A stretch of 64,000 nt of DNA, taken from the NCBI RefSeq assembly GCF_021277265.1, contig NZ_JAJSOH010000008.1, positions 186,001-250,000 of the forward strand, read 5' to 3'. Numbering within the stretch: position 1 is the stretch's first letter; every line of letters starts with the position of its first letter. Both the position numbers and the translations under genes were made by a program. The stretch comes from Kineosporia rhizophila (lineage in GTDB: Bacteria > Actinomycetota > Actinomycetes > Actinomycetales > Kineosporiaceae). The notes below the pieces were generated by a model that saw only the letters and a program-made list of their open reading frames with translations, made no database searches and had not been told where the DNA came from. This document shows positions 32,865 through 42,519 of this stretch, one piece after another.

Positions 32865-33992
32865 GTGACTGACCAAGCGCGTGAATCGTCTGCCGCTCTG
32901 CCCGGGTTCTATGCCATCGTGCCCGCCGGCGGGGCCGGCACCCGGTTATGGCCGCTCTCCCGCCAGGCCAGGCCCAAGTTCCTGCTGGACCTCACCGGCT
33001 CCGGCCGCACCCTGCTGCAGCAGACCTGGGACCGGCTGGTCCCGCTGGCCGGTCCGGGCGGGATCACCGTGGTCACCGGTACCGCCCACGCCGAGGCGGT
33101 CACCGGCCAGCTGCCCGGTCTGCAGGCGGCCAACCTGCTCACCGAGCCCACCCCGCGCGACTCCGCAGCGGCCATCTGCCTGGCCACCGCGGTGATCGCG
33201 CAGCGCGACCCGGAGGCGGTGATCGGCTCGTTCGCGGCCGACCACGTGATCCGTAACTCCACCGGGTTCGAGGGTGCGGTGGCCGAGGCGGTGGCGGTGG
33301 CCCGCGACGGGCGGATCGTCACCCTGGGCATCGAGCCCGACCACGCCTCCACCGCGTTCGGCTACATCCAGGTCGGGGAGTCGCTCGGGCTGGCCGAGGC
33401 GCCCTCCGCGTGCAAGGTCGAGTGCTTCGTGGAGAAGCCCGACGCCGACACCGCCACCCGTTACCTCGAGGAGGGCGGGTACCGCTGGAACGCCGGGATG
33501 TTCGTGGCCCGGGCCGACGTGCTGCTGGCCGAGCTGGAGCGCAACCGCCCGGAGCTGTACGCCGGGGTGATCCGGATCGCCGAGGCGTGGGACACCCCCG
33601 AGCGCGACACGGTGGTCGACCGGCTGTGGCCGCAGCTCGAGAAGGTGGCGATCGACTACGCGATCGCCGAGCCCGCCGCCGCGGCCGGCCGGGTGGCCGT
33701 GGTGCCGGCCGCACTGGGCTGGGACGACATCGGCGACTGGGCCTCGCTGGCCGCCCTGCTGCCCGGCGACGCGGCCCTGAAGGTGGTCGGCGACGCCGCG
33801 CAGGTGCTCGACGTGGACTCCTCCGGGATCGCGGTGCCGGCCGGTGAGCGGCTGGTGGCGGTGCTCGGGCTGAAGGACGTGGTGGTCATCGACACCCCGT
33901 CCGCGGTGCTGGTGACCACCCGGGAGTGGGCCCAGGACGTCAAGAAGGTGGTCGAGACACTGACCGAGCTGGGCCGGCACGATCTCCGCTGA
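32865..33992 (+). CDS. manC: Mannose-1-phosphate guanylyltransferase
   Basis: 375 residues from GTG 32865. Makes GDP-mannose from mannose-1-phosphate and GTP. The nucleotidyltransferase signature PAGGAGTRLWPLSRQARPKF is at residues 20-39. Further marks are SFAADHVI, FGYIQVGE, CFVEKPDADTATRYLEEGGY, WNAGMF and IDYAIAEP. It has the actinobacterial length without the C-terminal isomerase domain of the long ManC type; manA is separate at 26.3 kb. The 223-bp gap to the divergent glycosyltransferase contains a short GGCCG hairpin near 32770 and presumably both promoters. Confidence 0.94.
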   Translation: MTDQARESSAALPGFYAIVPAGGAGTRLWPLSRQARPKFLLDLTGSGRTLLQQTWDRLVPLAGPGGITVVTGTAHAEAVTGQLPGLQAANLLTEPTPRDSAAAICLATAVIAQRDPEAVIGSFAADHVIRNSTGFEGAVAEAVAVARDGRIVTLGIEPDHASTAFGYIQVGESLGLAEAPSACKVECFVEKPDADTATRYLEEGGYRWNAGMFVARADVLLAELERNRPELYAGVIRIAEAWDTPERDTVVDRLWPQLEKVAIDYAIAEPAAAAGRVAVVPAALGWDDIGDWASLAALLPGDAALKVVGDAAQVLDVDSSGIAVPAGERLVAVLGLKDVVVIDTPSAVLVTTREWAQDVKKVVETLTELGRHDLR

Positions 33993-34068
33993 CGCATTTA
34001 GTAATGCCCGATCGGGTCTGTCGTGAGTCAATTCCTAGGTGATGCGGTAATCGACACCTAGGAGCGGC

Positions 34069-34797
34069 ATGTCGTCACGCGTGGGGCAGCGGGTCCGGAA
34101 CGACCCGGCTCAGTACGACGACCTCACCGACGAGTGGTGGCCTCCGCACGGAAGGTTCGCGGCGCTGCACTGGCTGGCCCGGGCGCGGGCCGGGCTGATC
34201 CCGGCCCCGCCCCGGCCGGGGGCACCGCTGCTCGACGTGGCCTGCGGTGCCGGGTTGCTGCAGCCGCACCTCACCGGGCCGCTGTCCGGATGGGCCCACG
34301 TCGGGGTGGACCTGTCGCGCCCGGCGCTGCACCAGGCCCGCGCCCACGGGGTGGGGGTGGCGGCCGCCGATGTCCTCCGGCTGCCCTTCGCCGACTCGTC
34401 GTTCGCCTGCGTGGTGGCCGGCGAGGTGCTCGAGCACCTGCCCGACCTGCCCTCGGCGGTGGCCGAGATCAGCCGGGTGCTGGCCCCGGGCGGCACCCTC
34501 GTCGTCGACACCCTCAACGACACCTGGCTGTGCCGGATCGCGATGGTGCGGATCGCCGAGCGACTGCCCGGAGGCCCGCCACCCGGCGTCCACGACCCGC
34601 GGCTCCTGGTCTCCCCGGTCGTCCTCAAAGACCTGCTGGCCCGGCACGGCGTGCGGATGCACCCGCCGGTCGGCCTGCGCCCGGACATCGGCCAGTACCT
34701 GGCCTGGCTGGCCCGCCGGCGCAGCGACGTGACGATGCGGCCGACCGGGTCGGTGGCGATGGTCTATCAGGCGACCGCAAGCAAGGACGCCGCGTGA
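34069..34797 (+). CDS. Class I SAM-dependent methyltransferase (UbiG/UbiE-like)
   Basis: 242 residues from ATG 34069 with GGAG five bases upstream. The SAM-binding motif LLDVACGAGLLQPHL (about 52-66), an acidic loop VGVDLSRPALHQA, AADVLRLPFADSSF and EVLEHLPDLPSAVAEISRVL are diagnostic. The C-terminal part resembles the quinone/phenol O- or C-methyltransferases. Its stop overlaps the start of the type III polyketide synthase gene (GTGA), so the most likely substrate is the phenolic product of that enzyme. Confidence 0.92.
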   Translation: MSSRVGQRVRNDPAQYDDLTDEWWPPHGRFAALHWLARARAGLIPAPPRPGAPLLDVACGAGLLQPHLTGPLSGWAHVGVDLSRPALHQARAHGVGVAAADVLRLPFADSSFACVVAGEVLEHLPDLPSAVAEISRVLAPGGTLVVDTLNDTWLCRIAMVRIAERLPGGPPPGVHDPRLLVSPVVLKDLLARHGVRMHPPVGLRPDIGQYLAWLARRRSDVTMRPTGSVAMVYQATASKDAA

Positions 34798-35879
34798 GCG
34801 GCACCCAGGACGGACGTCCTCTGGTCGGTGGTCACCGGGCGATGATCACCGGGCACGGTCAGGCCGTACCGGAACCGGTTGCGCAGAAGGAGATCTGGGA
34901 AGACGCCTTCGCCGGGCAGCTGAACGGTGACCGGGTGGCCCGGCAGATCTTCCTGCGGGCCGGCATCACCACCCGGCACGCCGTGGTCGACCCGCGCGAG
35001 ACCGACGTCAGCGGCTGGAGCACCGGCGACCGGATGCGTCGCTACGTCACCGAGGGCCGCAAGCTGGGCGGGGCGGCGGTGACGGCGGCCCTGGCCGACG
35101 CCGGGCGGACAGCGGACGAGATCGGGCTCTTCGTGGTGGTCTCCTGCACCGGCTACGCCACCCCCGGGCTGGACATCAAGATCGCCGAGGACCTGGGGAT
35201 GGATCCGGGTGTGCGCCGGCTGATCGTCGGCCACATGGGTTGCTACGCAGCGATTCCCGGCCTCAACGCGGCCGCCGACTTCGTGCGCGCCCAGGGCCTG
35301 CCCGCGGTGATGCTCTGCGTGGAGCTGACCAGCCTGCACCGTCAGCCCTCGAACGACCCCTCGGACCTGCAGACGGTGGTCTCGCACGCGCTGTTCGCCG
35401 ACGCCGCGGCCGCCGTGGTGCTCGAGCCCGACGCTCCCGGGCTGGAACTGCTGCACACCACCGCGGCCACCGTGCCCGGCACGGAAGAGCTGATGACGTG
35501 GGACGTAACTGCCCACGGGTTCCGGATGGGGCTCTCGCCCAAGGTGCCGGACGTGCTGGCCGGGCAGGTCGAGGAGGCCACCGCCGAGCTGATCACGCCG
35601 TTCGGTTACTCGGTGGGCGACGTGGCCGGCTGGGCGGTGCACCCGGGTGGCCGGCGGATCGTGGAGGTGGTCGCCGAACGGCTCAAGCTCAGCGACGACC
35701 AGGCCGCCGCCAGCCGGGAGATCCTCGACCGGTACGGGAACTGCTCTTCGGCGACGGTTCTGATGGTGCTCGCCCGGATCCGCGAGCAACGCCGGCTGCA
35801 GGCCGGGGAGCCGGTGGTGGCCATGGCTTTCGGGCCCGGGCTGACCCTGTGCAGTGCACTTCTGCGAACGGCTCGTTAA
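34794..35879 (+). CDS. Type III polyketide synthase
   Basis: 361 residues from GTG 34794. Homodimeric chalcone-synthase-type enzyme that extends an acyl-CoA starter with malonyl units and cyclises it to pyrones, resorcinols or naphthols. The Cys-His-Asn triad is complete: Cys150 in VGHMGCYAAIPGL, His283 in WAVHPGGRRI and Asn316 in RYGNCSSATV. The terminal FGPGLTLCSALL matches the family end. The neighbouring methyltransferase gives a two-gene cassette. No oxidoreductase or prenyltransferase is adjacent, so the product class cannot be told from context. Confidence 0.95.
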   Translation: MSGTQDGRPLVGGHRAMITGHGQAVPEPVAQKEIWEDAFAGQLNGDRVARQIFLRAGITTRHAVVDPRETDVSGWSTGDRMRRYVTEGRKLGGAAVTAALADAGRTADEIGLFVVVSCTGYATPGLDIKIAEDLGMDPGVRRLIVGHMGCYAAIPGLNAAADFVRAQGLPAVMLCVELTSLHRQPSNDPSDLQTVVSHALFADAAAAVVLEPDAPGLELLHTTAATVPGTEELMTWDVTAHGFRMGLSPKVPDVLAGQVEEATAELITPFGYSVGDVAGWAVHPGGRRIVEVVAERLKLSDDQAAASREILDRYGNCSSATVLMVLARIREQRRLQAGEPVVAMAFGPGLTLCSALLRTAR

Positions 35880-35942
35880 ATAGTTGCCGTACTCCGTCCG
35901 GGTGCAAGAAATCACACCGTGCAGGTCTATGCTCGCGGGATC

Positions 35943-37121
35943 GTGAACATTCCCGAAGTCGCTCCCCTGGTAGCGGCGTATGCCGAAGAGCTCATCGACG
36001 TGCGCCGGGACATCCACACGCATCCGGAGCTCGGTTTCCAGGAGATGCGAACCACCGGGCTGGTGTTCGACCGGCTCGCCAAGGCCGGGCTCGACCCGCA
36101 ACGGCTCCCGGGTGGCACCGGGCTGTGGTGCGACATCGGTGGCCCGGGTCGCACGGTCGCCCTGCGCGCCGACCTCGACGCATTGCCGATGAAAGATGCC
36201 TGTGGACGTCCGTGGGCCTCGGTGAACGAGGGTGCCACTCACGCCTGTGGTCACGACGTGCACACCACGGCTGCGCTGGGCGCCGCGCTCGCGCTGGCCG
36301 ACCTGCACGAGCGCCGGCCGCTGCCCGGCCGGGTACGCATGGTGTTCCAGCCGGCCGAGGAGAAGATGCCCGGCGGAGCGCTGAAGGTGCTCGGCGACGG
36401 GATCTTCGACGAGGTCACCCGGGCCTACGCACTGCACTGCGACCCGCACACCGACGTGGGCTTCGTCGGCTCCCGGGTGGGCCCGATCACCGCGGCCGCC
36501 GACCACATCAGCGTCCAGCTGACCGGGCAGGGCGGGCACACCTCACGCCCGCACCTCACCCAGGACGTGGTGTTCGCCCTGGCCGAGGTGGTCCGCGGCG
36601 TGCCGGCAGCGCTGTCGCGGCGGCTCGACCCGCGCGCCGGCGCCTCGATGGTCTGGGGCCGGATCAGCGCGGGCGTGGCGATGAACGCGATCCCCAGCAG
36701 CGGCGAGGTGGCGGGCACGTTCCGCTGCCTCGACAGTGCGGTCTGGACGGTGGCCGGCTCGATCATCACCGACACGATCCAGCAGGTGGTGCAGCCCTAC
36801 GGGGTCAAGGCCGAGGTCAGCTACCAGCGCGGGGTGCCGCCCACGGTGAACGACGCCGAGGCGGTGGCCATCGCCGAGGCCGCGGTGAAGGCCGAGCTCG
36901 GCGAGGACGCACTGGTCCTCACCCCGCAGAGCCTGGGTGGGGAGGACTTCGCCTGGATCCTCGAGAAGGTGCCCGGCGCGATGGTCCGGCTCGGCACCCG
37001 GGTGCCCGGCGGGCCCACCTACGACCTGCACCGGCCCGACTTCGACGTGGACGAGCGGGCGATCGGGGTGGGGGCCACGTTCCTCGCCGGCGCTGCGGTG
37101 CGGGACCTGTTCTCGGTCTGA
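35943..37121 (+). CDS. M20-family amidohydrolase, second copy
   Basis: 392 residues from GTG 35943, seven bases after a TATGCT box (35931-35936), suggesting a leaderless message; GTG 35919 in frame is the alternative. M20 marks: VRRDIHTHPELGFQEM, LRADLDALPMKD, HACGHDVHTTAALG, PAEEKMPGGA with the catalytic Glu and a late GGEDFAWILEKVPGA. The dimerisation segment is GQGGHTSRPHLTQD. Same family as the gene at 17.4 kb but only moderately similar, so not a recent duplicate. Substrate unknown. Confidence 0.9.
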   Translation: MNIPEVAPLVAAYAEELIDVRRDIHTHPELGFQEMRTTGLVFDRLAKAGLDPQRLPGGTGLWCDIGGPGRTVALRADLDALPMKDACGRPWASVNEGATHACGHDVHTTAALGAALALADLHERRPLPGRVRMVFQPAEEKMPGGALKVLGDGIFDEVTRAYALHCDPHTDVGFVGSRVGPITAAADHISVQLTGQGGHTSRPHLTQDVVFALAEVVRGVPAALSRRLDPRAGASMVWGRISAGVAMNAIPSSGEVAGTFRCLDSAVWTVAGSIITDTIQQVVQPYGVKAEVSYQRGVPPTVNDAEAVAIAEAAVKAELGEDALVLTPQSLGGEDFAWILEKVPGAMVRLGTRVPGGPTYDLHRPDFDVDERAIGVGATFLAGAAVRDLFSV

Positions 37122-37417
37122 TCGTGCTCTACCTATGAACGAAGTGTCGCTCTTGGGCAGTTTGTTCATGTGTAGCACCGACTGCCCGATTCTGGCCCGC
37201 GGCCGTCATCCTTTCGGCCGCGCGGGTCAATGACGATCAGATTTCCGTGGTCACGATCCGGCCACCGAACGGTGCTCGGTCGTAAAACCGCTCTGATGAG
37301 GGGCTATGGTCGCCGTGACACCGGCCCGACAGGGCCGGGACCGGCGCAGTTGTCCTGGCAGTCATGTCCCGGCAACTCCCGGTTCGACCCAGTAGTGATC
37401 CCATGAAGGAGGCACCT
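37122..37417. other. Intergenic region before the nucleoside-transport operon
   Basis: About 296 bases. It contains two inverted repeats at the end of the amidohydrolase gene: GGGCAG/CTGCCC (37155-37186) and a stronger CCCGCGGCCG/CGGCCGCGCGGG (37196-37226), probably a terminator. The remainder should hold the operon promoter; I could not identify it. There is no purine-riboswitch core. AAGGAGG at 37405-37411 is the ribosome site of the next gene. Confidence 0.55.
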
Positions 37418-38476
37418 GTGCGCCGGGTGACCAAACTGGTCGCGGTGGCAGCGGCCGCGACTTTCGCCCTCGCCGCCTGCGGTGACAGCGACTCTGACAC
37501 CGACACCGACGCGGGTGGTGGCGGCGGCGCCACGTCCGACGTCAAGGTGGGTCTGGCCTACGACGTGGGTGGCCGGGGTGACCAGTCCTTCAACGACTCG
37601 GCCGCGACGGGCCTGGACAAGGCCAAGGACGAGTTCGGTGTCGAGGTCAAGGAGCTCGAGGCCACCAACGGTGAGACCGACGCGGCCCGCGAGGAGCGCC
37701 TGCGCCTGCTCGCCGACGGTGGGTTCAACCCGGTGATCGGTGTCGGCTTCGCCTACGCCACCTCGATGGCCAAGGTCGCCGAGGAGTTCCCGGACACCCA
37801 GTTCGCGATCATCGACGACGAGACCCTGAAGGACGTCCCGAACGTCACCTCGCTGGTCTTCGCCGAGGAGCAGGGCTCCTACCTGGTCGGCGCGATCGCC
37901 GCCGAGGCCTCGAAGAAGGGCAACGTCGGCTTCGTCGGCGGCGTGAACACCCCGCTGCTGCAGAAGTTCGAGGCCGGTTTCAAGCAGGGCGCCGCGGCCG
38001 TGAACAAGGACATCGAGGTCCAGGTCAAGTACCTGAGCCAGCCGCCGGACTTCAGCGGTTTCGCCGCGCCCGACAAGGGTGAGACCACGGCCCAGGGCAT
38101 GCTCGACGCCGGTGCGGACGTCATCTACGCGGCTGCCGGTGGTTCCGGTGGCGGTGTGTTCAAGGCGGTCAAGGCCGCCGGCGAGGGCAACTGGGCCATC
38201 GGGGTCGACTCCGACCAGTACCTCACCGCCGAGGCCGACGTGAAGGACGTCATCCTCACGTCGATGCTCAAGCGGGTCGACACCGCGGTCTACGACTTCG
38301 TGAAGTCCTCGGTCGACGGCAGCGTGCTCACCGGCGTGCAGCGGTTCGACCTCTCGGACGAGGGCGTGGCCTACTCGGTGTCCAACGAGGCCGCGATCGA
38401 GCCGTTCACCGCCAAGGCGGACGAGCTCAAGGAGCAGATCATCAGCGGCGACGTCAAGGTCTCGGCCAAGCCGTAA
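37418..38476 (+). CDS. BMP-family nucleoside-binding lipoprotein
   Basis: 352 residues from GTG 37418, six bases after AAGGAGG. The lipoprotein signal ends in FALAAC, with Cys as the anchor. The Asp-rich linker (DSDSDTDTDAGGGGG) precedes a PnrA/BMP binding domain: VGLAYDVGGRGDQSFNDSAA, FNPVIGVGFAYATSMAKVAE, VIYAAAGGSGGGVFKAVKA and WAIGVDSDQYL. This family captures purine or pyrimidine nucleosides for the ABC importer encoded next. Start of the uptake operon. Confidence 0.95.
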   Translation: MRRVTKLVAVAAAATFALAACGDSDSDTDTDAGGGGGATSDVKVGLAYDVGGRGDQSFNDSAATGLDKAKDEFGVEVKELEATNGETDAAREERLRLLADGGFNPVIGVGFAYATSMAKVAEEFPDTQFAIIDDETLKDVPNVTSLVFAEEQGSYLVGAIAAEASKKGNVGFVGGVNTPLLQKFEAGFKQGAAAVNKDIEVQVKYLSQPPDFSGFAAPDKGETTAQGMLDAGADVIYAAAGGSGGGVFKAVKAAGEGNWAIGVDSDQYLTAEADVKDVILTSMLKRVDTAVYDFVKSSVDGSVLTGVQRFDLSDEGVAYSVSNEAAIEPFTAKADELKEQIISGDVKVSAKP

Positions 38477-38567
38477 CCTCTGCCCTGGTACTAACCTGGC
38501 CGCCGTTCCACCCGTCCGACGGGTGGAACGGCGGTCCGGTGTCTCAACTGGAAACGGAAGTCCAGCA

Positions 38568-40130
38568 GTGGGTGAAGAAGGTGTGCCGTTGAAGCCCGAG
38601 TCGCAGTCCGGCGGTGTCCCCGCGGTCGAACTCACGGGGATCACCAAGCGGTTCCCCGGGGTGGTCGCCAACCGCGACGTGAACCTGCGGGTCATGCCCG
38701 GCACGGTGCACGCGGTGGTCGGTGAGAACGGCGCCGGCAAGTCCACGCTGATGAAGACCCTGTACGGCATGCACAAGCCGGACGAGGGCACGATCGCGCT
38801 GAACGGCGAGCAGGTCGTCCTGCACAGCCCGTCCGACGCGATCGCCCGCGGCGTGGGCATGGTGCACCAGCACTTCATGCTGGCCGACAACCTCACCGTG
38901 CTGGAGAACATCGTCCTCGGTGCCGAGCCTAAGCGCTGGGGCGGCTTCGGCCTGAACCGCGCGGCCGCCCGGGCGAAGATCCGCGAGATCGGTGAGCAGT
39001 ACGGCCTCCAGGTCGACCCGGACGTGCTGGTCGAGCGCCTCGGCGTGGGCGACCGGCAGCGGGTCGAGATCATCAAGGTGCTCTACCGCGGGGCCCGCGT
39101 GCTGGTGCTCGACGAGCCCACCGCCGTGCTGGTGCCGCAGGAGGTCGAGGCGCTCTTCGAGGCCCTGCAGGTGCTCAAGGGCCAGGGCCTGTCGATCATC
39201 TTCATCTCGCACAAGCTCGACGAGGTGCGTTCGGTCGCCGACGACATCACCGTCATCCGGCGCGGCACCACGGTGGCCACCGCCGACCCGAAGACGGTCA
39301 GCTCCCGGCAGCTCGCCGAGCTGATGGTCGGCAGCGAACTTCCCTCTCCGCAGACCAGCGAGTCCACGGTCACCGACCGCGCGGTGCTGGAGATGAAGAA
39401 CGTCGAGCTCCTGGACGAGGGGCGCCACCTCCTGCGCGACGTGACCCTCACGATCCACGCCGGCGAGGTCCTGGGTCTGGCCGGGGTCGAGGGCAACGGG
39501 CAGGCCGAGCTGGTCGAGTCGATCATGGGCATGCGCACCGTCGACGGCGGCACGATCACCCTGGCCGCCGAGGACATCACCCGCTGGCCCACCCGGCGCC
39601 GCCGCGAGGCCGGGATCGGCTACATCCCCGAGGACCGGCACCGGCACGGACTGATCCTGGAGGCCCCGCTCTGGGAGAACCGGATCCTGGGCCACCAGAC
39701 CCGCCACCCCAACACCAGCGGACCGCTGGTCAACCGGTCCGGAGCGCGAGCCGACACCGAACGGATCGTCGGCGAGTACGACGTCCGTACGCCCTCGATC
39801 GACGTCCTGGCCTCCTCGCTGTCCGGCGGCAACCAGCAGAAGCTGATCGTCGGGCGCGAGATGAGCGGCAACCCCAAGCTGCTGATCGCGGCGCACCCCA
39901 CCCGCGGCGTCGACGTCGGTGCCCAGGCCGCGATCTGGGACCTGCTGCGCAACGCCCGGGCCGAGGGTCTGGCGGTGCTGCTGATCAGTGCCGACCTGGA
40001 CGAGCTGATCGGCCTGTCCGACAGCCTCACGGTGATCCTGCGCGGAGAACTGGTCGCCCAGGTCGACCCCTCGACCGTCACCCCCGAACAACTCGGCTCC
40101 GCCATGACGGGTGCCGGTGAGGCCGCGTGA
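38568..40130 (+). CDS. Nucleoside ABC importer ATP-binding protein (two ATPase domains)
   Basis: 520 residues from GTG 38568 (GGAAG seven bases before it; GTG 38583 possible). RbsA/NupA-type double ATPase. Domain 1 has Walker A GENGAGKST (about 53-61), a signature region LGVGDRQRVEI and Walker B LVLDEPTAVL. Domain 2 has the degenerate Walker A GVEGNGQAEL normal for this group, signature LSGGNQQKLIVGREM and IAAHPTRGVDVGA. It powers the two permeases that follow; its TGA overlaps the next GTG start. Confidence 0.94.
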   Translation: MGEEGVPLKPESQSGGVPAVELTGITKRFPGVVANRDVNLRVMPGTVHAVVGENGAGKSTLMKTLYGMHKPDEGTIALNGEQVVLHSPSDAIARGVGMVHQHFMLADNLTVLENIVLGAEPKRWGGFGLNRAAARAKIREIGEQYGLQVDPDVLVERLGVGDRQRVEIIKVLYRGARVLVLDEPTAVLVPQEVEALFEALQVLKGQGLSIIFISHKLDEVRSVADDITVIRRGTTVATADPKTVSSRQLAELMVGSELPSPQTSESTVTDRAVLEMKNVELLDEGRHLLRDVTLTIHAGEVLGLAGVEGNGQAELVESIMGMRTVDGGTITLAAEDITRWPTRRRREAGIGYIPEDRHRHGLILEAPLWENRILGHQTRHPNTSGPLVNRSGARADTERIVGEYDVRTPSIDVLASSLSGGNQQKLIVGREMSGNPKLLIAAHPTRGVDVGAQAAIWDLLRNARAEGLAVLLISADLDELIGLSDSLTVILRGELVAQVDPSTVTPEQLGSAMTGAGEAA

Positions 40131-41266
40131 ACACCTTGAACGCCGACACCGCCCGCCGGATCGGGCTGTCCCTGGCCGCCCCGGTGCTGGCCATCGCCCT
40201 CTCGGTGGTGATCACCTCGATCGTGCTGGCCTCGGCGGGCAACGACCCGGTCGAGACCTTCACCCAGATGATCGAGTACGCGCAGCAGCCGCGGACCACC
40301 ACGCTGATCATCAACGCGGCGGTCACCTACTACTTCGCCGCGCTCGCCGTCGCCTTCGGCTTCCGGATGAACCTGTTCAACATCGGGGTCGACGGCCAGT
40401 ACCGGCTGGCCGCCCTGCTGGCCGCCTCGGTCGGTGGCGCGGTCAACCTGCCGCCGGTGCTCCACGTCGGGCTGATCCTGCTGGTCGCCGTGCTGGTGGG
40501 TGGTCTGTGGGCGGCCGTCGCCGGTCTGCTCAAGGTGTACCGCGGGATCAGCGAGGTGATCACCACGATCATGCTGAACTCGATCACCACCGCGCTGATC
40601 GCCTACCTGCTCACCGGCGACAAGCTGGCCGAGGTGGTGGAGGGCTCGAACAACATCGGCACCCCGCCGATCCCGGCCAGCGGCCAGGTGCCCGGCATCA
40701 GCCTCGTGCCGGACTCCAAGCTGCAGGTCTACGGCCTGATCGTGCTGGCCGCGGTGGTCGGCTTCCTCTACTGGTTCGTGATCGAGCGCAGCCGCTTCGG
40801 TTTCGACCTGCGCGCCACCGGCCGCAACGAGGAGGCCGCGGTCGCCAGCGGGGTCAACGTCAAGCGCATGGTGCTGATCAGCATGGCGATCTCGGGCGGC
40901 ATCGCCGGTCTGGTCGGCATGCCCCAGCTGCTCGGCGCCTCGTACACCTACTCGCTCGACTTCCCGGCCGGCATCGGCTTCACCGGGATCGCGATCGCCC
41001 TGCTGGGGCGCAACACCGCGATCGGCGTGGCGATCGGCGCCCTGCTGTTCGGCTTCCTCGACACCTCCTCGCAGATCCTCGACCTGGAGGGCGTGCCGAA
41101 GGAGATCGTGCTGATCACCCAGGGCGTGATCGTGCTGTCCGTGGTCATCGCCTACGAGCTGGTGCGGCGCTACCGGATCGTCGCGCAGCAGCGTGAGGTC
41201 GGGCGCCGGCTGAGTGAACCGTCCTCTGAGGGCACCGGCAACAAGCCGCAGGGAGCGCAGGCATGA
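40127..41266 (+). CDS. Nucleoside ABC importer permease 1
   Basis: 379 residues, GTG start overlapping the ATPase gene stop (GTGA). It has about eight to ten membrane segments. The BPD_transp_2 signature is visible: FGFRMNLFNIGVDGQYRLAA, VITTIMLNSITTALIAYLL and RATGRNEEAAVASGVNVKR, the coupling region contacting the ATPase. A second family stretch is GFTGIAIALLGRNTAIGVAI. Overlaps the next permease gene by ATGA. Confidence 0.93.
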   Translation: MNTLNADTARRIGLSLAAPVLAIALSVVITSIVLASAGNDPVETFTQMIEYAQQPRTTTLIINAAVTYYFAALAVAFGFRMNLFNIGVDGQYRLAALLAASVGGAVNLPPVLHVGLILLVAVLVGGLWAAVAGLLKVYRGISEVITTIMLNSITTALIAYLLTGDKLAEVVEGSNNIGTPPIPASGQVPGISLVPDSKLQVYGLIVLAAVVGFLYWFVIERSRFGFDLRATGRNEEAAVASGVNVKRMVLISMAISGGIAGLVGMPQLLGASYTYSLDFPAGIGFTGIAIALLGRNTAIGVAIGALLFGFLDTSSQILDLEGVPKEIVLITQGVIVLSVVIAYELVRRYRIVAQQREVGRRLSEPSSEGTGNKPQGAQA

Positions 41267-42516
41267 GCACCACGCTGGAAGAAGCTTCGGTGGAGAAGAA
41301 GGCCCCGCTGCTGGGGCTGAGCAAGCCCTGGCGGATGGCCCTGTACGCGTTCGCGGGCCTGGTCGTGCTGAGCCTGATCCGGGTGATCACCGGCGCGGAC
41401 GACCTCACGTCGGCGGGCACGATCAACGCGGCCGTGATGCTGGCGGTGCCGATCGGCCTGGCCGGTCTGGGCGGGCTGTGGTCCGAGCGGGCCGGCGTGG
41501 TCAACATCGGTCTCGAGGGCATGATGATCCTCGGCTCCTTCGGGGCCGGCTGGATCGGCTGGCAGCACGGGGCCTGGGCCGGGGTGCTGATGGCGATCGC
41601 CTTCGGTGTGCTCGGCGGTCTGGTGCACGCGCTGGCCACCGTCACCTTCGGGGTCGACCACGTGGTCTCCGGTGTGGCGATCAACATCCTGGGGCTGGGC
41701 GCCACCCAGTACCTGGCCGGTGAACTGCTGGCCGACTCGCCCGGCGGCGGCGAGTCGCAGTCCCCGCCGAACTCCGGGCTGCCCAAGCCCTCGGTGCCCG
41801 GTCTGTCCGGCCTGCTGGAACCGGTCGAGGAACACCACTGGTTCCTGATCTCCGACATCGCCGGCATCCTGCGGGGCCTGCTCACCAACGTCTCGCTGCT
41901 GACCATCGTCGCGGTGCTGCTGGTGCTGGCCACGTACCTGATCCTCTGGCAGACCCCGTTCGGCCTGCGGCTGCGCTCGGTCGGCGAGGACCCGCACGCC
42001 GCCGAGTCGCTGGGCGTGAAGGTGCGGCTGTACAAGTACTACGCGGTCGCGATCTCCGGCGGCCTGGCCGGCCTGGCCGGTGGCTTCCTGGCGATCGTGG
42101 CCTCGAACCTCTACCGCGAGGGTCAGACCGGTGGCCGGGGCTACATCGGCCTGGCCGCGATGATCTTCGGCAACTGGCGTCCGGGTGGCCTGATGATGGG
42201 CGCCGGGCTGTTCGGCTACACCGACGCGATGCAGCTGCGTAACGCCGCCGCCGTGCACGCCCTGCTGCTGGTGGTCTTCGCCCTGCTGGTCGTGGTCACC
42301 GCGCTGAACATCTACCGGCGCCGGTGGATCACCGCCGGGGTCGGCGTGGTCTTCGCCGTGCTGTCGTTGCTGTGGTACCTCAGCTCCGACGAGCTCCCGG
42401 GCCCGATCACCGCGATGACGCCGTACGTCACCACCCTGCTGGTGCTGGCGCTGGCGGCCCAGCACCTACGTCCGCCCAAGGCCTCAGGCGAGGTCTACCG
42501 GCCGGAAGGAAAGTAA
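41263..42516 (+). CDS. Nucleoside ABC importer permease 2
   Basis: 417 residues. Same permease family, second half of the channel: LWSERAGVVNIGLEGMMILG, FGVDHVVSGVAINILGLGAT, LRLRSVGEDPHAAESLGVKV (coupling) and GRGYIGLAAMIFGNWRPGG. It is longer than permease 1, with two extra C-terminal membrane segments (about 320-395). Stop lies three bases before the cytidine deaminase ATG, so the deaminase belongs to the same message. Confidence 0.93.
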   Translation: MSTTLEEASVEKKAPLLGLSKPWRMALYAFAGLVVLSLIRVITGADDLTSAGTINAAVMLAVPIGLAGLGGLWSERAGVVNIGLEGMMILGSFGAGWIGWQHGAWAGVLMAIAFGVLGGLVHALATVTFGVDHVVSGVAINILGLGATQYLAGELLADSPGGGESQSPPNSGLPKPSVPGLSGLLEPVEEHHWFLISDIAGILRGLLTNVSLLTIVAVLLVLATYLILWQTPFGLRLRSVGEDPHAAESLGVKVRLYKYYAVAISGGLAGLAGGFLAIVASNLYREGQTGGRGYIGLAAMIFGNWRPGGLMMGAGLFGYTDAMQLRNAAAVHALLLVVFALLVVVTALNIYRRRWITAGVGVVFAVLSLLWYLSSDELPGPITAMTPYVTTLLVLALAAQHLRPPKASGEVYRPEGK

Positions 42517-42519
42517 GTC

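Noticed and set aside
37122..37417. Possible purine riboswitch before the nucleoside operon
   Set aside because: None of the conserved purine-aptamer junction sequences is present.
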